NCBI RefSeq assembly: GCF_938017615.1
Contig: NZ_CALIJA010000091.1
Location: forward strand, 1 to 23,036
DNA: 23,036 nucleotides
Direction: 5' to 3'
Origin: an uncultured Campylobacter sp.
GTDB lineage: Bacteria; Campylobacterota; Campylobacteria; Campylobacterales; Campylobacteraceae
Shown: positions 1 through 7,880 of the stretch, in pieces
Position numbering within the stretch: the first letter of the stretch is position 1
How the letters are laid out: each line of letters begins with the position of its first letter
Program-made: the position numbers and the translations under genes
Notes under the pieces: generated by a model
Database searches by the model: none
What the model was told of the DNA's origin: nothing
Seen by the model: only the letters and a program-made list of their open reading frames with translations

Positions 1-900
1 AAAAGTGTAGAGCTGGCTGAAAAAATTGCAGAAAAATACGGTACTACTCTTGGCGAAGTGAAACTGTCTTACTATAGCGATGGTGAATTTCAGCCTTCAT
101 TTGAGGAATCGATACGCGGAACGAGAGTTTTTTTAGTATGCTCTACTTTTCCTAACGCTGACAACTTAATGGAGCTTTTGCTGATGCTTGATGCAGCTAA
201 ACGCGCTTCGGCTCGACACATCACAGCGGTTATGCCTTACTTCGGTTGGGCACGCCAAGATAGAAAAGATAAACCACGTGTGCCTATAGGGGCTAAATTA
301 GTGGCTAACTTATTGCAAGCTGCAGGTGCTACCCGCATAATGACGATGGACTTGCACGCTGACCAAATACAAGGTTTTTTTGAACGCCCTGTAGATCACC
401 TTTTTGCTTCGAGTATTTTTCTACCTTACCTCGAAAGTCTGAACTTAGACAAACTGTGTATTGCTTCGCCCGATATGGGAGGTTCTAAAAGAGCTTACGC
501 TTACTCTAAATTCTTGAAAAGCGAAGTGGTAATCTGCTACAAGCAACGAAAACAAGCTAATGTTATTGAAACAATGGAGCTTATAGGCGATGTAGAGGGA
601 AGAAATGTGGTGTTAGTAGATGATATGGTAGATACAGCTGGCACACTGGTGAAAGCAGCGCAACTGATGAAAGAAAGAGGTGCTGTGAGTGTGAGAGCAG
701 TAGCTACACATCCTATCCTTAGCGGGAATGCTTATGAACGGATAGAAAATTCGGCTTTAGAGGAACTGATAGTAACGGATTCTATCCCTCTGAAACAGCC
801 ATCGAAAAAGATAAGAGTACTCTCTTGTGCAGAACTTTTTGCTGATGTAATGTATAAAGTGCATCACAATGAGGCGATTAGTTCGAAATTTATTATGTAA
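1..900 (+). CDS. prs: Ribose-phosphate pyrophosphokinase (PRPP synthetase), 5'-truncated
   Basis: Cytosolic enzyme making PRPP from ribose 5-phosphate and ATP, the precursor of purines, pyrimidines, histidine, tryptophan and NAD. The frame is open from base 1 (first residues KSVELAEKIAEKYG), so the gene starts outside the window. A GTG at 58 is internal and should not be taken as the start. About 299 residues are present and roughly 10-15 N-terminal residues are missing compared with the usual ~313. Visible family motifs are the catalytic loop YFGWARQDRKDKPR (around 238-280), MDLHADQIQGFF (around 346-378) and the PRPP-binding loop VVLVDDMVDTAGTL (around 607-648). It is followed after 18 bases by the L25 gene, the usual Bacteroidota prs-ctc pair, and the two probably share a transcript ending at the hairpin at 1540. 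Base and codon use belong to the left (Bacteroidota) block. Identification is very secure; only the start is unseen. Confidence 0.97.
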   Translation, partial: KSVELAEKIAEKYGTTLGEVKLSYYSDGEFQPSFEESIRGTRVFLVCSTFPNADNLMELLLMLDAAKRASARHITAVMPYFGWARQDRKDKPRVPIGAKLVANLLQAAGATRIMTMDLHADQIQGFFERPVDHLFASSIFLPYLESLNLDKLCIASPDMGGSKRAYAYSKFLKSEVVICYKQRKQANVIETMELIGDVEGRNVVLVDDMVDTAGTLVKAAQLMKERGAVSVRAVATHPILSGNAYERIENSALEELIVTDSIPLKQPSKKIRVLSCAELFADVMYKVHHNEAISSKFIM

Positions 901-918
901 CTTAATATTTATAAATAA

Positions 919-1515
919 ATGCAATCAATTACAATCAAAGGATCTCAAAGAGAAAGCGTGGGCAAAGCAGCAAGCAAAGCCTTACGTAATGCTGGACAGG
1001 TACCTTGCGTATTATACGGAGGAGACGATGTTCTGCATTTTTCAGCACCAGAATTAGCATTCGCTGGCATCGTGTACACTCCTAACGTGTATACAGCTAC
1101 GATTGAAGTAAATGGTAAGAGTTATACTGCCATTCTGCAAGACATTCAGTTTGACCCTGTAACTGACAAAATCATTCACATTGATTTCTATCAACTTAAC
1201 AAAAACAAAGAAATCACTATAGAAGTGCCAATCCAAATACAAGGTACTTCGCCTGGTGTTATGGCAGGGGGTACTCTACGTGTGGTAAATCGTAAGCTAA
1301 AAATTAAAGCTTTACCAGACAATCTTCCTGACTTTATTCCAGTAGATATTTCAGCTCTTGAAATGGGTAACCGTTTGTACATCACTAAGTTGCCTCAAGA
1401 AAACTACAAGATTATGCACCCAGATAACACTGTAGTTTGCCAGATAAGAGTATCTCGTGCTGCTATGAAAGCCGCTCAAGATGCTGCTAAAGCTGAAAAA
1501 GGTAAGAAAAAATAA
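919..1515 (+). CDS. rplY: 50S ribosomal protein L25 / general stress protein Ctc
   Basis: A 198-residue L25/Ctc (TL5-type) protein that binds 5S rRNA in the large ribosomal subunit. The N-terminal part (about residues 1-95, from MQSITIKGSQRESVGKAASK through DPVTDKIIHIDFYQL) is the L25 domain. The C-terminal part (about 96-185, with IEVPIQIQGTSPGVMAGG and the ALPDNLPDFIPVDIS stretch) is the extra beta domain of the long Ctc forms. The tail is lysine- and alanine-rich (AKAEKGKKK). There is no Shine-Dalgarno site before the ATG, only AT-rich sequence, as is normal for Bacteroidota. It lies 18 bases behind prs on the same strand and is closed by a strong hairpin terminator 24 bases after the stop. 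Nothing is unusual in length or motifs. Confidence 0.96.
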   Translation: MQSITIKGSQRESVGKAASKALRNAGQVPCVLYGGDDVLHFSAPELAFAGIVYTPNVYTATIEVNGKSYTAILQDIQFDPVTDKIIHIDFYQLNKNKEITIEVPIQIQGTSPGVMAGGTLRVVNRKLKIKALPDNLPDFIPVDISALEMGNRLYITKLPQENYKIMHPDNTVVCQIRVSRAAMKAAQDAAKAEKGKKK

Positions 1516-1539
1516 TCTTATTTTTAGGGTAAATAAAAG

Positions 1540-1577
1540 AAAAACCATAACAAATTATTGTTATGGTTTTTTTATTG
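1540..1577. terminator. Shared terminator between convergent rplY and CoA-transferase genes
   Basis: A perfect 14-bp stem (AAAAACCATAACAA at 1540-1553 with TTGTTATGGTTTTT at 1558-1571) closes a 4-base loop (ATTA). A T-run follows on the plus strand. Because the left arm begins with A5, the minus-strand transcript also gets a U-run, so it can end transcripts from both directions. It sits between the rplY stop (1515) and the stop of the convergent gene (1596). Confidence 0.9.
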
Positions 1578-1595
1578 TGAATTTTGATATACAGA

Positions 1596-2870
1596 TTAAT
1601 GAAAGAAGACAATATCGTGGGCTGCTCTCTCTAAGGCTTCGCGGTGGTCGGGGTGGGCGATAGCGATAAGGGCTTTGGCTCGCTCTTGTAGGCTCTTGCT
1701 GAAAAGCTCGGCTACCCCATATTCCGTTACGATATATTGTACGTGGGCACGAGTGGTTACCACTCCAGCTCCTTGCTTTAAGAAAGGGACAATCTTGCTT
1801 TCTCCTTTATTGGTAACCGATGGAAATGCAATGATAGACTTACCGCCCTCGCTGAGCATTGCTCCTCGTACGAAATCTATTTGACCACCAAAGCCAGAAA
1901 AGATAGTTGTACCTATAGAGTCGGCACATACTTGTCCGGTAATATCCACTTCGATAGCTGAGTTAATAGAAATCATTTTAGGGTTCTGCCTAATCACTGA
2001 AACTTCATTAGAATACGAGGCTTCTGTCATTTCAACAGAAGGGTTATGGTCGATAAAGTCATACAACTCTTGTGTGCCCATAGCAAAAGAGGCTATGATT
2101 TTTCCTTTGTCTATCTTCTTTTCATAGCCATTGATAACCCCTTTTTTCACCAAATCGAGTACCCCTTCGGTCAGTAGCTCGGTGTGGATACCTAAGTTTT
2201 TGAGGTGCCCCATTTCTGCCAATGTGGCATTGGGGATATTGCCAATACCCAGCTGTAGGGTGCTACCGTCTTCGATAAGCGGCACTATATGGCGGGCTAT
2301 TTGGGTTTCGATAGCGTTGGGTTCGGTGAGATGTAGCGAGAAAATAGGCGCATCGTGCTCTACGAGAAAATCTATTTCATCTACGTGCAAGAGGGCATCA
2401 CCATAGGTGCGTGGCATCTGCCTATTGACTTTGGCAATTACGTATTTGGCGTTTCGGATAGCAGATTTTGAAGCCTCGACACTTACGCCCATAGAGCAAA
2501 ATCCGAATTTATCAGGGGGAGAAACTTGTATGAGAACAACATCTACTTTTATGTGTTTTCTATCAAAAAGCAAAGGCATATCGCTTAAGAAAATAGGGGT
2601 ATACGAACCGTTGCCTGCCTTGATGATATGCCGTACATTGCGCGAAAGGAAGAAGGAATTGACGTAGAAACTATCTTTGTATTTGGGGTCGGCGAAAGGG
2701 GCATCACCCTCGATATGGATATGCCCTATGGTAACATTGCGGAGCTCAGAAGCCCGTTTAACGAGGGCATCTACTAATATTTCGGGAACTGCAGCTCCCC
2801 CCTGTATATAGACGAAATCGCCACTTTTGACTACCTTTAAAGCCTCTTCAGCCGTTGTAATTTTTGTCAT
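1596..2870 (-). CDS. Acetyl-CoA hydrolase/transferase family CoA-transferase
   Basis: A 424-residue cytosolic CoA-transferase of the acetyl-CoA hydrolase/4-hydroxybutyrate (butyryl) CoA:acetate CoA-transferase family. The N-terminal half (about 1-190) has the GDFVYIQGGAAVPE segment. The C-terminal half has GIGNIPNATLAEM (208-220), the conserved SAIEVDITGQV (304-314), the glycine-rich SGFGGQIDF (325-333) and VTEYGVAELF (381-390). Length matches the ~430-residue Cat2/AbfT-like members rather than the longer ~500-residue Cat1/ScpC type. I cannot fix the catalytic glutamate or the acyl group by eye, so exchange of acetyl-, butyryl- or 4-hydroxybutyryl-CoA are all possible. It is transcribed leftward from a Bacteroidota promoter at 2897-2927, has no Shine-Dalgarno site, and is divergent from the bacilliredoxin gene. 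Family assignment is strong; substrate is open. Confidence 0.9.
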   Translation of the reverse strand: MTKITTAEEALKVVKSGDFVYIQGGAAVPEILVDALVKRASELRNVTIGHIHIEGDAPFADPKYKDSFYVNSFFLSRNVRHIIKAGNGSYTPIFLSDMPLLFDRKHIKVDVVLIQVSPPDKFGFCSMGVSVEASKSAIRNAKYVIAKVNRQMPRTYGDALLHVDEIDFLVEHDAPIFSLHLTEPNAIETQIARHIVPLIEDGSTLQLGIGNIPNATLAEMGHLKNLGIHTELLTEGVLDLVKKGVINGYEKKIDKGKIIASFAMGTQELYDFIDHNPSVEMTEASYSNEVSVIRQNPKMISINSAIEVDITGQVCADSIGTTIFSGFGGQIDFVRGAMLSEGGKSIIAFPSVTNKGESKIVPFLKQGAGVVTTRAHVQYIVTEYGVAELFSKSLQERAKALIAIAHPDHREALERAAHDIVFFH

Positions 2871-2896
2871 TATATTATCAATTTCAGTTAGCGGCT

Positions 2897-2927
2897 CAAA
2901 GATACTACATAAAAACCAATTGACAAA
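2897..2927 (-). promoter_or_regulatory. Bacteroidota-type promoter for the CoA-transferase gene
   Basis: On the minus strand, TTTG (complement of 2924-2927), 19 bases, then TATCTTTG (complement of 2897-2904). This matches the primary-sigma consensus of Bacteroides relatives, TTTG / 19-21 / TAnnTTTG. It lies 27 bases upstream of the ATG at 2870. Confidence 0.75.
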
Positions 2928-2930
2928 ATG

Positions 2931-2961
2931 TTTCGTAATATAAATTTTTTTACTACCTTTG
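2931..2961 (+). promoter_or_regulatory. Bacteroidota-type promoter for the bacilliredoxin gene
   Basis: TTTC at 2931-2934 (one mismatch to the -33 TTTG), a 19-base spacer, and TACCTTTG at 2954-2961, matching the -7 box TAnnTTTG. It lies 26 bases before the ATG at 2988. Only three bases separate it from the oppositely directed promoter of the neighbouring gene. Confidence 0.7.
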
Positions 2962-2987
2962 CCGCAAATTAAAAAAAGCGAAATATT

Positions 2988-3398
2988 ATGTATCCACCAG
3001 AATTGGTAAAACCTATGATAGAAGAACTGACTTCGGTTGGTTTTGAAGAATTAAAAACGGCAGCAGCTGTAAAACAAGCTATTGAGCAAGAAGGCACTAC
3101 CTTAGTAGTAGTGAACTCAGTATGCGGTTGTGCTGCGCGCAATGCCCGTCCGGCAGTAATCTATAGTTTGCAAAACGCAAAGAAACCAGACCATCTGACC
3201 ACTGTATTTGCAGGGGTAGATAGAGAGGCTACTGAAGAAGCGCGCCAATATATGTTGCCTTTTCCGCCATCATCGCCTAGTATTGCCCTTTTCAAAGACG
3301 GCGAATTGGTGCATATGTTAGAGCGCCATCACATAGAAGGACGTATGGCTGAAGTGATAGCAGAAAATCTTCAGCAGGCTTATAACGAATATTGTTAA
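2988..3398 (+). CDS. BrxA/BrxB family bacilliredoxin (YphP/YqiW-like)
   Basis: A 136-residue thioredoxin-fold protein of the BrxA/BrxB (formerly DUF1094) family. In Firmicutes these remove bacillithiol from oxidised proteins. Bacteroidota homologues share the fold, but the low-molecular-weight thiol there is less certain. The family signature is complete: MYPPELVKPM at the N terminus, the active-site CGC at Cys46-Gly-Cys48 inside VNSVCGCAARNARP, and PFPPSSPSIALFKDGELVHMLERH in the C-terminal half. The CGC form is more BrxA-like. The last residue is also a cysteine. Length is typical (about 136-145). The gene has its own promoter, no Shine-Dalgarno site, and a strong terminator just downstream, so it is probably transcribed alone. 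It is divergent from the CoA-transferase gene; no functional link between the two is evident. Confidence 0.92.
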   Translation: MYPPELVKPMIEELTSVGFEELKTAAAVKQAIEQEGTTLVVVNSVCGCAARNARPAVIYSLQNAKKPDHLTTVFAGVDREATEEARQYMLPFPPSSPSIALFKDGELVHMLERHHIEGRMAEVIAENLQQAYNEYC

Positions 3399-3417
3399 TA
3401 ACTTTTTTCTACATTAC

Positions 3418-3454
3418 ACTTTGCTAAGGTACAGCTACTTTGGCAAAGTTTTTT
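3418..3454 (+). terminator. Rho-independent terminator after the bacilliredoxin gene
   Basis: A 14-bp stem with two G-T wobbles (ACTTTGCTAAGGTA at 3418-3431 with TACTTTGGCAAAGT at 3436-3449), loop CAGC, followed by six T (3449-3454). It begins 19 bases after the stop codon. The hairpin covers the TTG at 3421, which argues against that TTG being the start of the next gene. Confidence 0.88.
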
Positions 3455-3471
3455 ATTTCAATACTTTTATG

Positions 3472-3880
3472 ATGAAAATACTATCTTACCCTCTTAGTGT
3501 ACTTCATTACTTGCTTTACGGCTTTTTATTGCTTATTTTTCACCCTATACAATGGGTCTGTATTCACTTTATAGGACGAAAAGCCCACAAAGCAGTCGTC
3601 GATTTTCTGACGCTTATGCTTACTAAAATACTGTTAGTAAGTGGTAATTGGGTGCGTTTTTCGATTGAAGCTCCTTTACCTAAGAATGCACCTATCATAT
3701 TTGTGCCAAATCACCAAAGTTTGTACGATATTCCGCCGCTAATATGGTATTTGCGCCATTATAGTGTGCGTTTTGTAGGCAAAAAGGAGTTAGGAGGAGG
3801 TATACCGAGCATTACTATCAACCTGCGCAATAATGGTTCGGTACTGATAGACCGTAGTCGTCCGCAAGATGCTGTACCGC
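3472..3880 (+). pseudogene. plsC: 1-acyl-sn-glycerol-3-phosphate acyltransferase (PlsC), 3' end lost at the junction
   Basis: N-terminal part of a membrane-bound acyltransferase that converts lysophosphatidic acid to phosphatidic acid. The likely start is one of two adjacent ATGs at 3469 and 3472 (MMKILSYPL). The open frame reaches back to a TTG at 3421, but that lies in the upstream terminator. A hydrophobic N-terminal segment (SVLHYLLYGFLLLIFHPIQW) is followed by the catalytic HX4D motif NHQSLYD, then FVGKKEL and the conserved GSVLIDR segment. After about IDRSRPQDAVP the protein stops resembling PlsC. The frame continues to 4047 only as the antisense of the neighbouring YcxB-like gene, giving an arginine-rich nonsense tail. 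The substrate-binding FPEGTR-type motif and the whole C-terminal third are missing. Intact homologues are about 240-250 residues; about 136 are genuine here. The break coincides with the change of genome composition, so this is probably a joined contig and not a natural mutation. Confidence 0.8.
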
Positions 3881-3900
3881 AGCGTCCGTCTCGGCGTTTT
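3866..3900. other. Junction between Bacteroidota-like and Campylobacter-like DNA
   Basis: To the left, genes have Bacteroidota protein style, Bacteroidota promoters and no Shine-Dalgarno sites. To the right, genes have AAAGGA-type ribosome sites, a higher G+C content and abundant AAATTT. The frame of plsC (rightward) stops making PlsC sense, and the frame of the YcxB-like gene (leftward) stops making YcxB sense, at the same place. My best placement is about 3878-3895; the exact base cannot be fixed without the parent sequences. No transposase, inverted terminal repeat, target-site duplication, tRNA or attachment site is visible. Confidence 0.8.
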
Positions 3901-4339
3901 TGGGAAGGACGATGTGAAAGCCGCGATCAAACGCCAAGAAAAAATTCTCCCCGTCCGCAGCGATTCGATTTAGCGAGCGCGCGGCAAATTTCTCGCTTGC
4001 GCGCGGCTCGCCCTTTGAAAATGAAATTTCATCCTCGCCCGCGATAAATTCCATCTCTATGTTCGAGTTTTGCGATAGTTTAGCAGCATCCAGATGCTTT
4101 CTTAGCATGCGGCGGTAAAATTTCGGATAAAAAATAAGCCACGCCGCACCCAAAATAACCGACGCCACGCTCGCAATCGGCGCCGTTTTTAAAAGCCCGT
4201 CGATGATGATGCCAACGAGCAAAAACTCAAACGGTATGGCGTAGGTGCTGACTAGGCGCTGTTTGCGCGCCTTTTTGCTGTAAAGCAGCATAAATTTATT
4301 GAGGTTATCGACGTCGCGATTTGTGATTTGCACTTTCAT
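3890..4339 (-). pseudogene. YcxB-like small membrane protein, 3' end lost at the junction
   Basis: The start is ATG at 4339 with an upstream AAAGGA site (minus strand). About 148 residues are genuine. A short polar N terminus (MKVQITNRDVDNLNKFMLLYSKKARKQR) is followed by two closely spaced transmembrane helices (about residues 30-50 and 53-71). A cytoplasmic beta-rich part follows, containing EMEFIAGEDEISFSKGE and the segment ENFFLAFDRGFHIVLPKNA. This layout, two helices and then a C-terminal domain ending near a PK motif, is that of YcxB-like (DUF-type) proteins of unknown function. The last ~25 residues of the open frame (to 3818) are antisense of the plsC fragment and not part of the protein, so the true C terminus is missing. 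It is divergent from the large acyltransferase fusion. No function can be assigned. Confidence 0.6.
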
Positions 4340-4436
4340 ATTTTTCCTTTAATTTTTGCGTAATTGTAGCGAAGCCGCCTTAAATTTGCGTCCGTTAACT
4401 TCCGTGAGATAAAATCCCGTTTTTAAAGGAGCGCCC

Positions 4437-7400
4437 GTGAAATCTTTATTAAAAATCAAAGGATTTTTGCCGTTTTTGGCGATTATGTTTATCAACGCAA
4501 GCGTCGATCTGGGCCATAAAATCACGATTCAAAACGTCCTTGTCAAAAGTGCCGATTCTGGCGCTCTCATCGCCCTTACCTCGCTTGTAAATTTGCTGAT
4601 TTTGCTACCTTACGTTTTTCTTTTTAGCGCCAGCGGCTATCTCAACGACAAATTCTCGCGTACTCGCATCACGCAGATCTGCGCGAAACTCGGCGTCGCG
4701 CTTACCGCGCTCATTACGCTCGGATATCTGTGCGGATGGTTTTATTTCGCATTTTTTATGACGATCCTGCTTGCGGCGCAAAGCGCGATCTACTCGCCCG
4801 CTAAATACGGCCTGATTAAAAAAATCGTCGGCGCGAAAAATTTAGGCGCGGCAAACGGCCTCGTGCAGGCTCTTACCATCATCGCGATTCTACTTTCATC
4901 TCTTGTTTTTTCGGTGATTTTCGAGCTGTTTGCGACGCGCAGCAGCGACGCGGGCGAGCTGATGAGCTCGGTTTGGTTCATCGGCGTACTTTTAGTCGCA
5001 GGCTCCGCGCTTGAAACATATTATTCGTATAAAATTCCATTCTTCGACGCCGCGCAACCGCAGGCGGAATTTAACAAAGACGACTATCTTAAGCTTCGCT
5101 ATCTAAGGCAAAATTTAAATTTTGTGCTAAAAGACAAAAACGTCCTGCTCTGCACGCTCGGACTTTCGATGTTTTGGGCGGTCTCGCAGCTCGTGATCGC
5201 GACCTTTCCGGCTCACTACAAGAGCCTTAGCGGCAGCGATAACGTAATGGTGATCCAGGTGATCTTAGCTCTTAGCGCGATCGGAATCGCGTTAGGCTCG
5301 ATCTTTGCGGGCAGCTACTGCAAAAAACATATCGAGCTTGGTATCGTGCCGTTCGGCGCATTCGGGCTTGCACTCGCGCTAATGGTGCTAGCCAACGCGC
5401 ACTCGGTATTTTGGCTCGGCACGGCATCATTTTTCTTCGGATTTAGCGGCGGAATTTTCATCGTGCCGCTCAACGCCGTAATTCAGTTTTTTACCGCCGA
5501 TGAACGCATGGGACGGGTGCTCGCGGGCTCAAATTTCATACAAAATATCTTTATGGTGCTGTTTTTGCTCATCGCCATCATCTTGGTGCATTTTGCGGTC
5601 GCCAGCGGCGAAATTTTCGTTATGGCTGCTCTTTGCGTTCTTATCTGCGGGATCTTCGGCGCGAAATATCTGCCACAGCTTTTCGTTAGAATTTTACTCA
5701 TTCCGTTTATGAAATTTGGCTACCAAGTCCACGTAGACGGTATCGAAAACATCCCGCAAAAAGGCGGCGTGCTGCTTTTAGGCAACCATATCAGCTGGAT
5801 CGATTGGGCGGTGGTGCAGCTTGCATGCCCGCGCGGGGTGCGCTTCGTAATGCATCGCAGCTACTACGATCTGTGGTATTTGAAGTGGTTTTTTAAAATT
5901 TTCCGCGTCATTCCGATCGGAGCGGGCGTGAGCAAAAGCGCGATCGAAAGCATCCGCGAGGCGCTAAATGCTGGTGAAGTAGTGGGGCTCTTCCCCGAAG
6001 GACACATCAGCTACAACGGCCGCATAGACGAGTTTCAAGGCGGGTTTGAGTTAGCCGCGCACGATACGAACTCCGTAATCGTGCCTTTTTATATCAGAGG
6101 GCTTTGGGGATCGACGTTTTCGCGCGCCAGTGAGCATTATAAAAGAACGATCTCGCAAAGCGGCAAAAACGCACTTCGCGTAAGCTTTGGCGCGCCGATT
6201 GGGGCAAATTCCAAGGCGCACGAGGTAAAGCGCGCAGTAACGGAGCTATCGTTTTTCAGCTGGGGCAAATATCTCGCAAGCCTAAAGCCGCTTGCCTACA
6301 ACTGGCTAAATCAAGCCAAAAAATCGCCTTTTAAGCGCGTAGCGGTCGATAGCACGGGAGTGAGCTTCACAAATTTAGCGATGATGAGCGCCGTTTTGAT
6401 ACTTCGCAAAAGGCTAAAGAGTCGCATAGATAGCGAGGAAAACGTCGGTATCGTTTTGCCTAGCTCGGTCATCGCAAGCGCCGTAAATTTAACGCTTTTT
6501 GCGATGGGTAAAACGAGCGTAAATTTAAACTACACGCTAAGCGAGGAAAATTTAATCTACTGCGCGGATAAAGCAAATATCCGCACGATCATCAGCTCGC
6601 GAAAATTCGTAGAAAAACTCAAATCAAAGGGCTTTGAGCTGGAAAGCTCGATCGGCGATCGGCTCGTGTACCTTGAGGATCTAAGCGAGGGCGTCTCTAA
6701 AAACGAGCGCATAGCCTGCGCGCTAAAATCGCTGCTAATGCCTAAAATTTTATTTCGCGCGCTGTATTTTAAGCCGCACGCGATAGAGGACGTAGCGACC
6801 ATTTTATTTAGCAGCGGCAGCGAGGGAAAGCCCAAAGGCGTGGTTTTAACGCATAAAAATATAATGGCGAACGTCCGTCAAATTTCAGAGCTCATAAACG
6901 CCACCGAGCACGACGCGATTTTAGCGTCGCTGCCGATCTTTCACTGCTTCGGGCTTACCGTAACGACGCTCTTTCCGCTAAACGACGGAATTTTAAGCAT
7001 CCACGTGCCCGATCCTACGGACGCCTTTAGCGTCGGCAAGATGAGCGCAAAATACGGCGCTACGATAATGTTCGGCACGTCAACGTTTTTTAGGCTCTAC
7101 ACCAAAAACAAAAGGCTCAATCCGCTTATGCTGGCAAGCATCCGCCTGGCGATTGCGGGCGCGGAGAAGCTAAACGAAAATGTCCGAAAGGAATTTAAGA
7201 TAAAATTTGGAATCGAAATTTACGAGGGCTACGGCACGACCGAGACTGCGCCGGTGGTGAGCGTAAATACGCCGAACGTCCTCGAGCCCGATTTTTTCAA
7301 AGAGCTTCACTTCAACCGCGAAAAGAGCGTCGGCTTGCCGCTTGCGGGCACGGTCATAAAAATCACCGATCCCGCCTCGCTGCAGCCGCTATCAAACGGG

Positions 7401-7880
7401 CAGGAGGGTCTTATCTTAATCGGCGGACATCAGGTTATGAAGGAGTACTACGATGAGCCGGCAAAAACCGCCGAAGCGATCGCACAAATAAACGACGTGC
7501 GCTACTACAAGAGCGGCGACATCGGCTATATCGACGACGACGGGTTTTTATTTATCACCGACCGCCTCTCGCGCTTTGCTAAAATCGGCGGCGAGATGAT
7601 TAGCCTGGGCGCAGTAGAAAGCGCCGTGAGCGAAATTTTAGGCGAGAGCGCGATCTATTCGTGCGTGAACCTAAAAGACGAGAAAAAGGGCGAAAAGATC
7701 GCTCTGCTCTACGTGGGCGAGACGAGCGAGGATGAAATTTCGCGCCGCCTGAATGACTCCGCGCTGGCGCCGATAATGCAGCCAAGCGTCGTGAAAAAGG
7801 TCGAGCAAATCCCGGTGCTCGGCAGCGGCAAGGTAAATCTCAAAGCGGTAAAGGATCTGGCGATAGAGCTGGGACTGTAA
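4437..7880 (+). CDS. aas: LplT-PlsC-Aas fusion: lysophospholipid transporter / acyltransferase / acyl-ACP synthetase
   Basis: A 1147-residue inner-membrane protein combining three activities for recycling lysophospholipids. It starts at GTG 4437, with AAAGGAG six bases upstream. Residues ~1-420 form a 12-helix major facilitator domain like LplT, which flips lysophospholipid inward. Residues ~430-610 are a PlsC-type acyltransferase with the HX4D motif (His451, Asp456 in NHISWID) and FPEG (519-522). Residues ~640-1147 are an AMP-forming acyl-ligase with the P-loop SSGSEGKPKG (792-801), YEGYGTTE (929-936), SGDIGY (Asp1028), TDR (Arg1043) and the C-terminal catalytic lysine in GSGKVNLK (Lys1132). 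E. coli splits the work between separate LplT and Aas (2-acylglycerophosphoethanolamine acyltransferase/acyl-ACP synthetase). The fused form is a recognised arrangement in other proteobacteria. All key residues are present, so all three domains look active. It has its own gap upstream and no partner downstream. Confidence 0.93.
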   Translation: MKSLLKIKGFLPFLAIMFINASVDLGHKITIQNVLVKSADSGALIALTSLVNLLILLPYVFLFSASGYLNDKFSRTRITQICAKLGVALTALITLGYLCGWFYFAFFMTILLAAQSAIYSPAKYGLIKKIVGAKNLGAANGLVQALTIIAILLSSLVFSVIFELFATRSSDAGELMSSVWFIGVLLVAGSALETYYSYKIPFFDAAQPQAEFNKDDYLKLRYLRQNLNFVLKDKNVLLCTLGLSMFWAVSQLVIATFPAHYKSLSGSDNVMVIQVILALSAIGIALGSIFAGSYCKKHIELGIVPFGAFGLALALMVLANAHSVFWLGTASFFFGFSGGIFIVPLNAVIQFFTADERMGRVLAGSNFIQNIFMVLFLLIAIILVHFAVASGEIFVMAALCVLICGIFGAKYLPQLFVRILLIPFMKFGYQVHVDGIENIPQKGGVLLLGNHISWIDWAVVQLACPRGVRFVMHRSYYDLWYLKWFFKIFRVIPIGAGVSKSAIESIREALNAGEVVGLFPEGHISYNGRIDEFQGGFELAAHDTNSVIVPFYIRGLWGSTFSRASEHYKRTISQSGKNALRVSFGAPIGANSKAHEVKRAVTELSFFSWGKYLASLKPLAYNWLNQAKKSPFKRVAVDSTGVSFTNLAMMSAVLILRKRLKSRIDSEENVGIVLPSSVIASAVNLTLFAMGKTSVNLNYTLSEENLIYCADKANIRTIISSRKFVEKLKSKGFELESSIGDRLVYLEDLSEGVSKNERIACALKSLLMPKILFRALYFKPHAIEDVATILFSSGSEGKPKGVVLTHKNIMANVRQISELINATEHDAILASLPIFHCFGLTVTTLFPLNDGILSIHVPDPTDAFSVGKMSAKYGATIMFGTSTFFRLYTKNKRLNPLMLASIRLAIAGAEKLNENVRKEFKIKFGIEIYEGYGTTETAPVVSVNTPNVLEPDFFKELHFNREKSVGLPLAGTVIKITDPASLQPLSNGQEGLILIGGHQVMKEYYDEPAKTAEAIAQINDVRYYKSGDIGYIDDDGFLFITDRLSRFAKIGGEMISLGAVESAVSEILGESAIYSCVNLKDEKKGEKIALLYVGETSEDEISRRLNDSALAPIMQPSVVKKVEQIPVLGSGKVNLKAVKDLAIELGL

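Noticed and set aside
3866..3900. Genomic island or phage integration at the junction
   Set aside because: No integrase, tRNA end, direct repeat or transposase is visible, and all flanking genes are ordinary housekeeping or metabolic genes of two different phyla.
3421..4047. A 208-residue plsC protein running from TTG 3421 to 4047
   Set aside because: The TTG lies inside the upstream terminator, and the last ~57 residues are the antisense of the YcxB-like gene past the junction. Only 3472 to about 3880 is real PlsC.
3818..4339. YcxB-like protein extending to 3818
   Set aside because: The final ~25 residues are antisense to the plsC segment containing GSVLIDR, so they come from the other genome.
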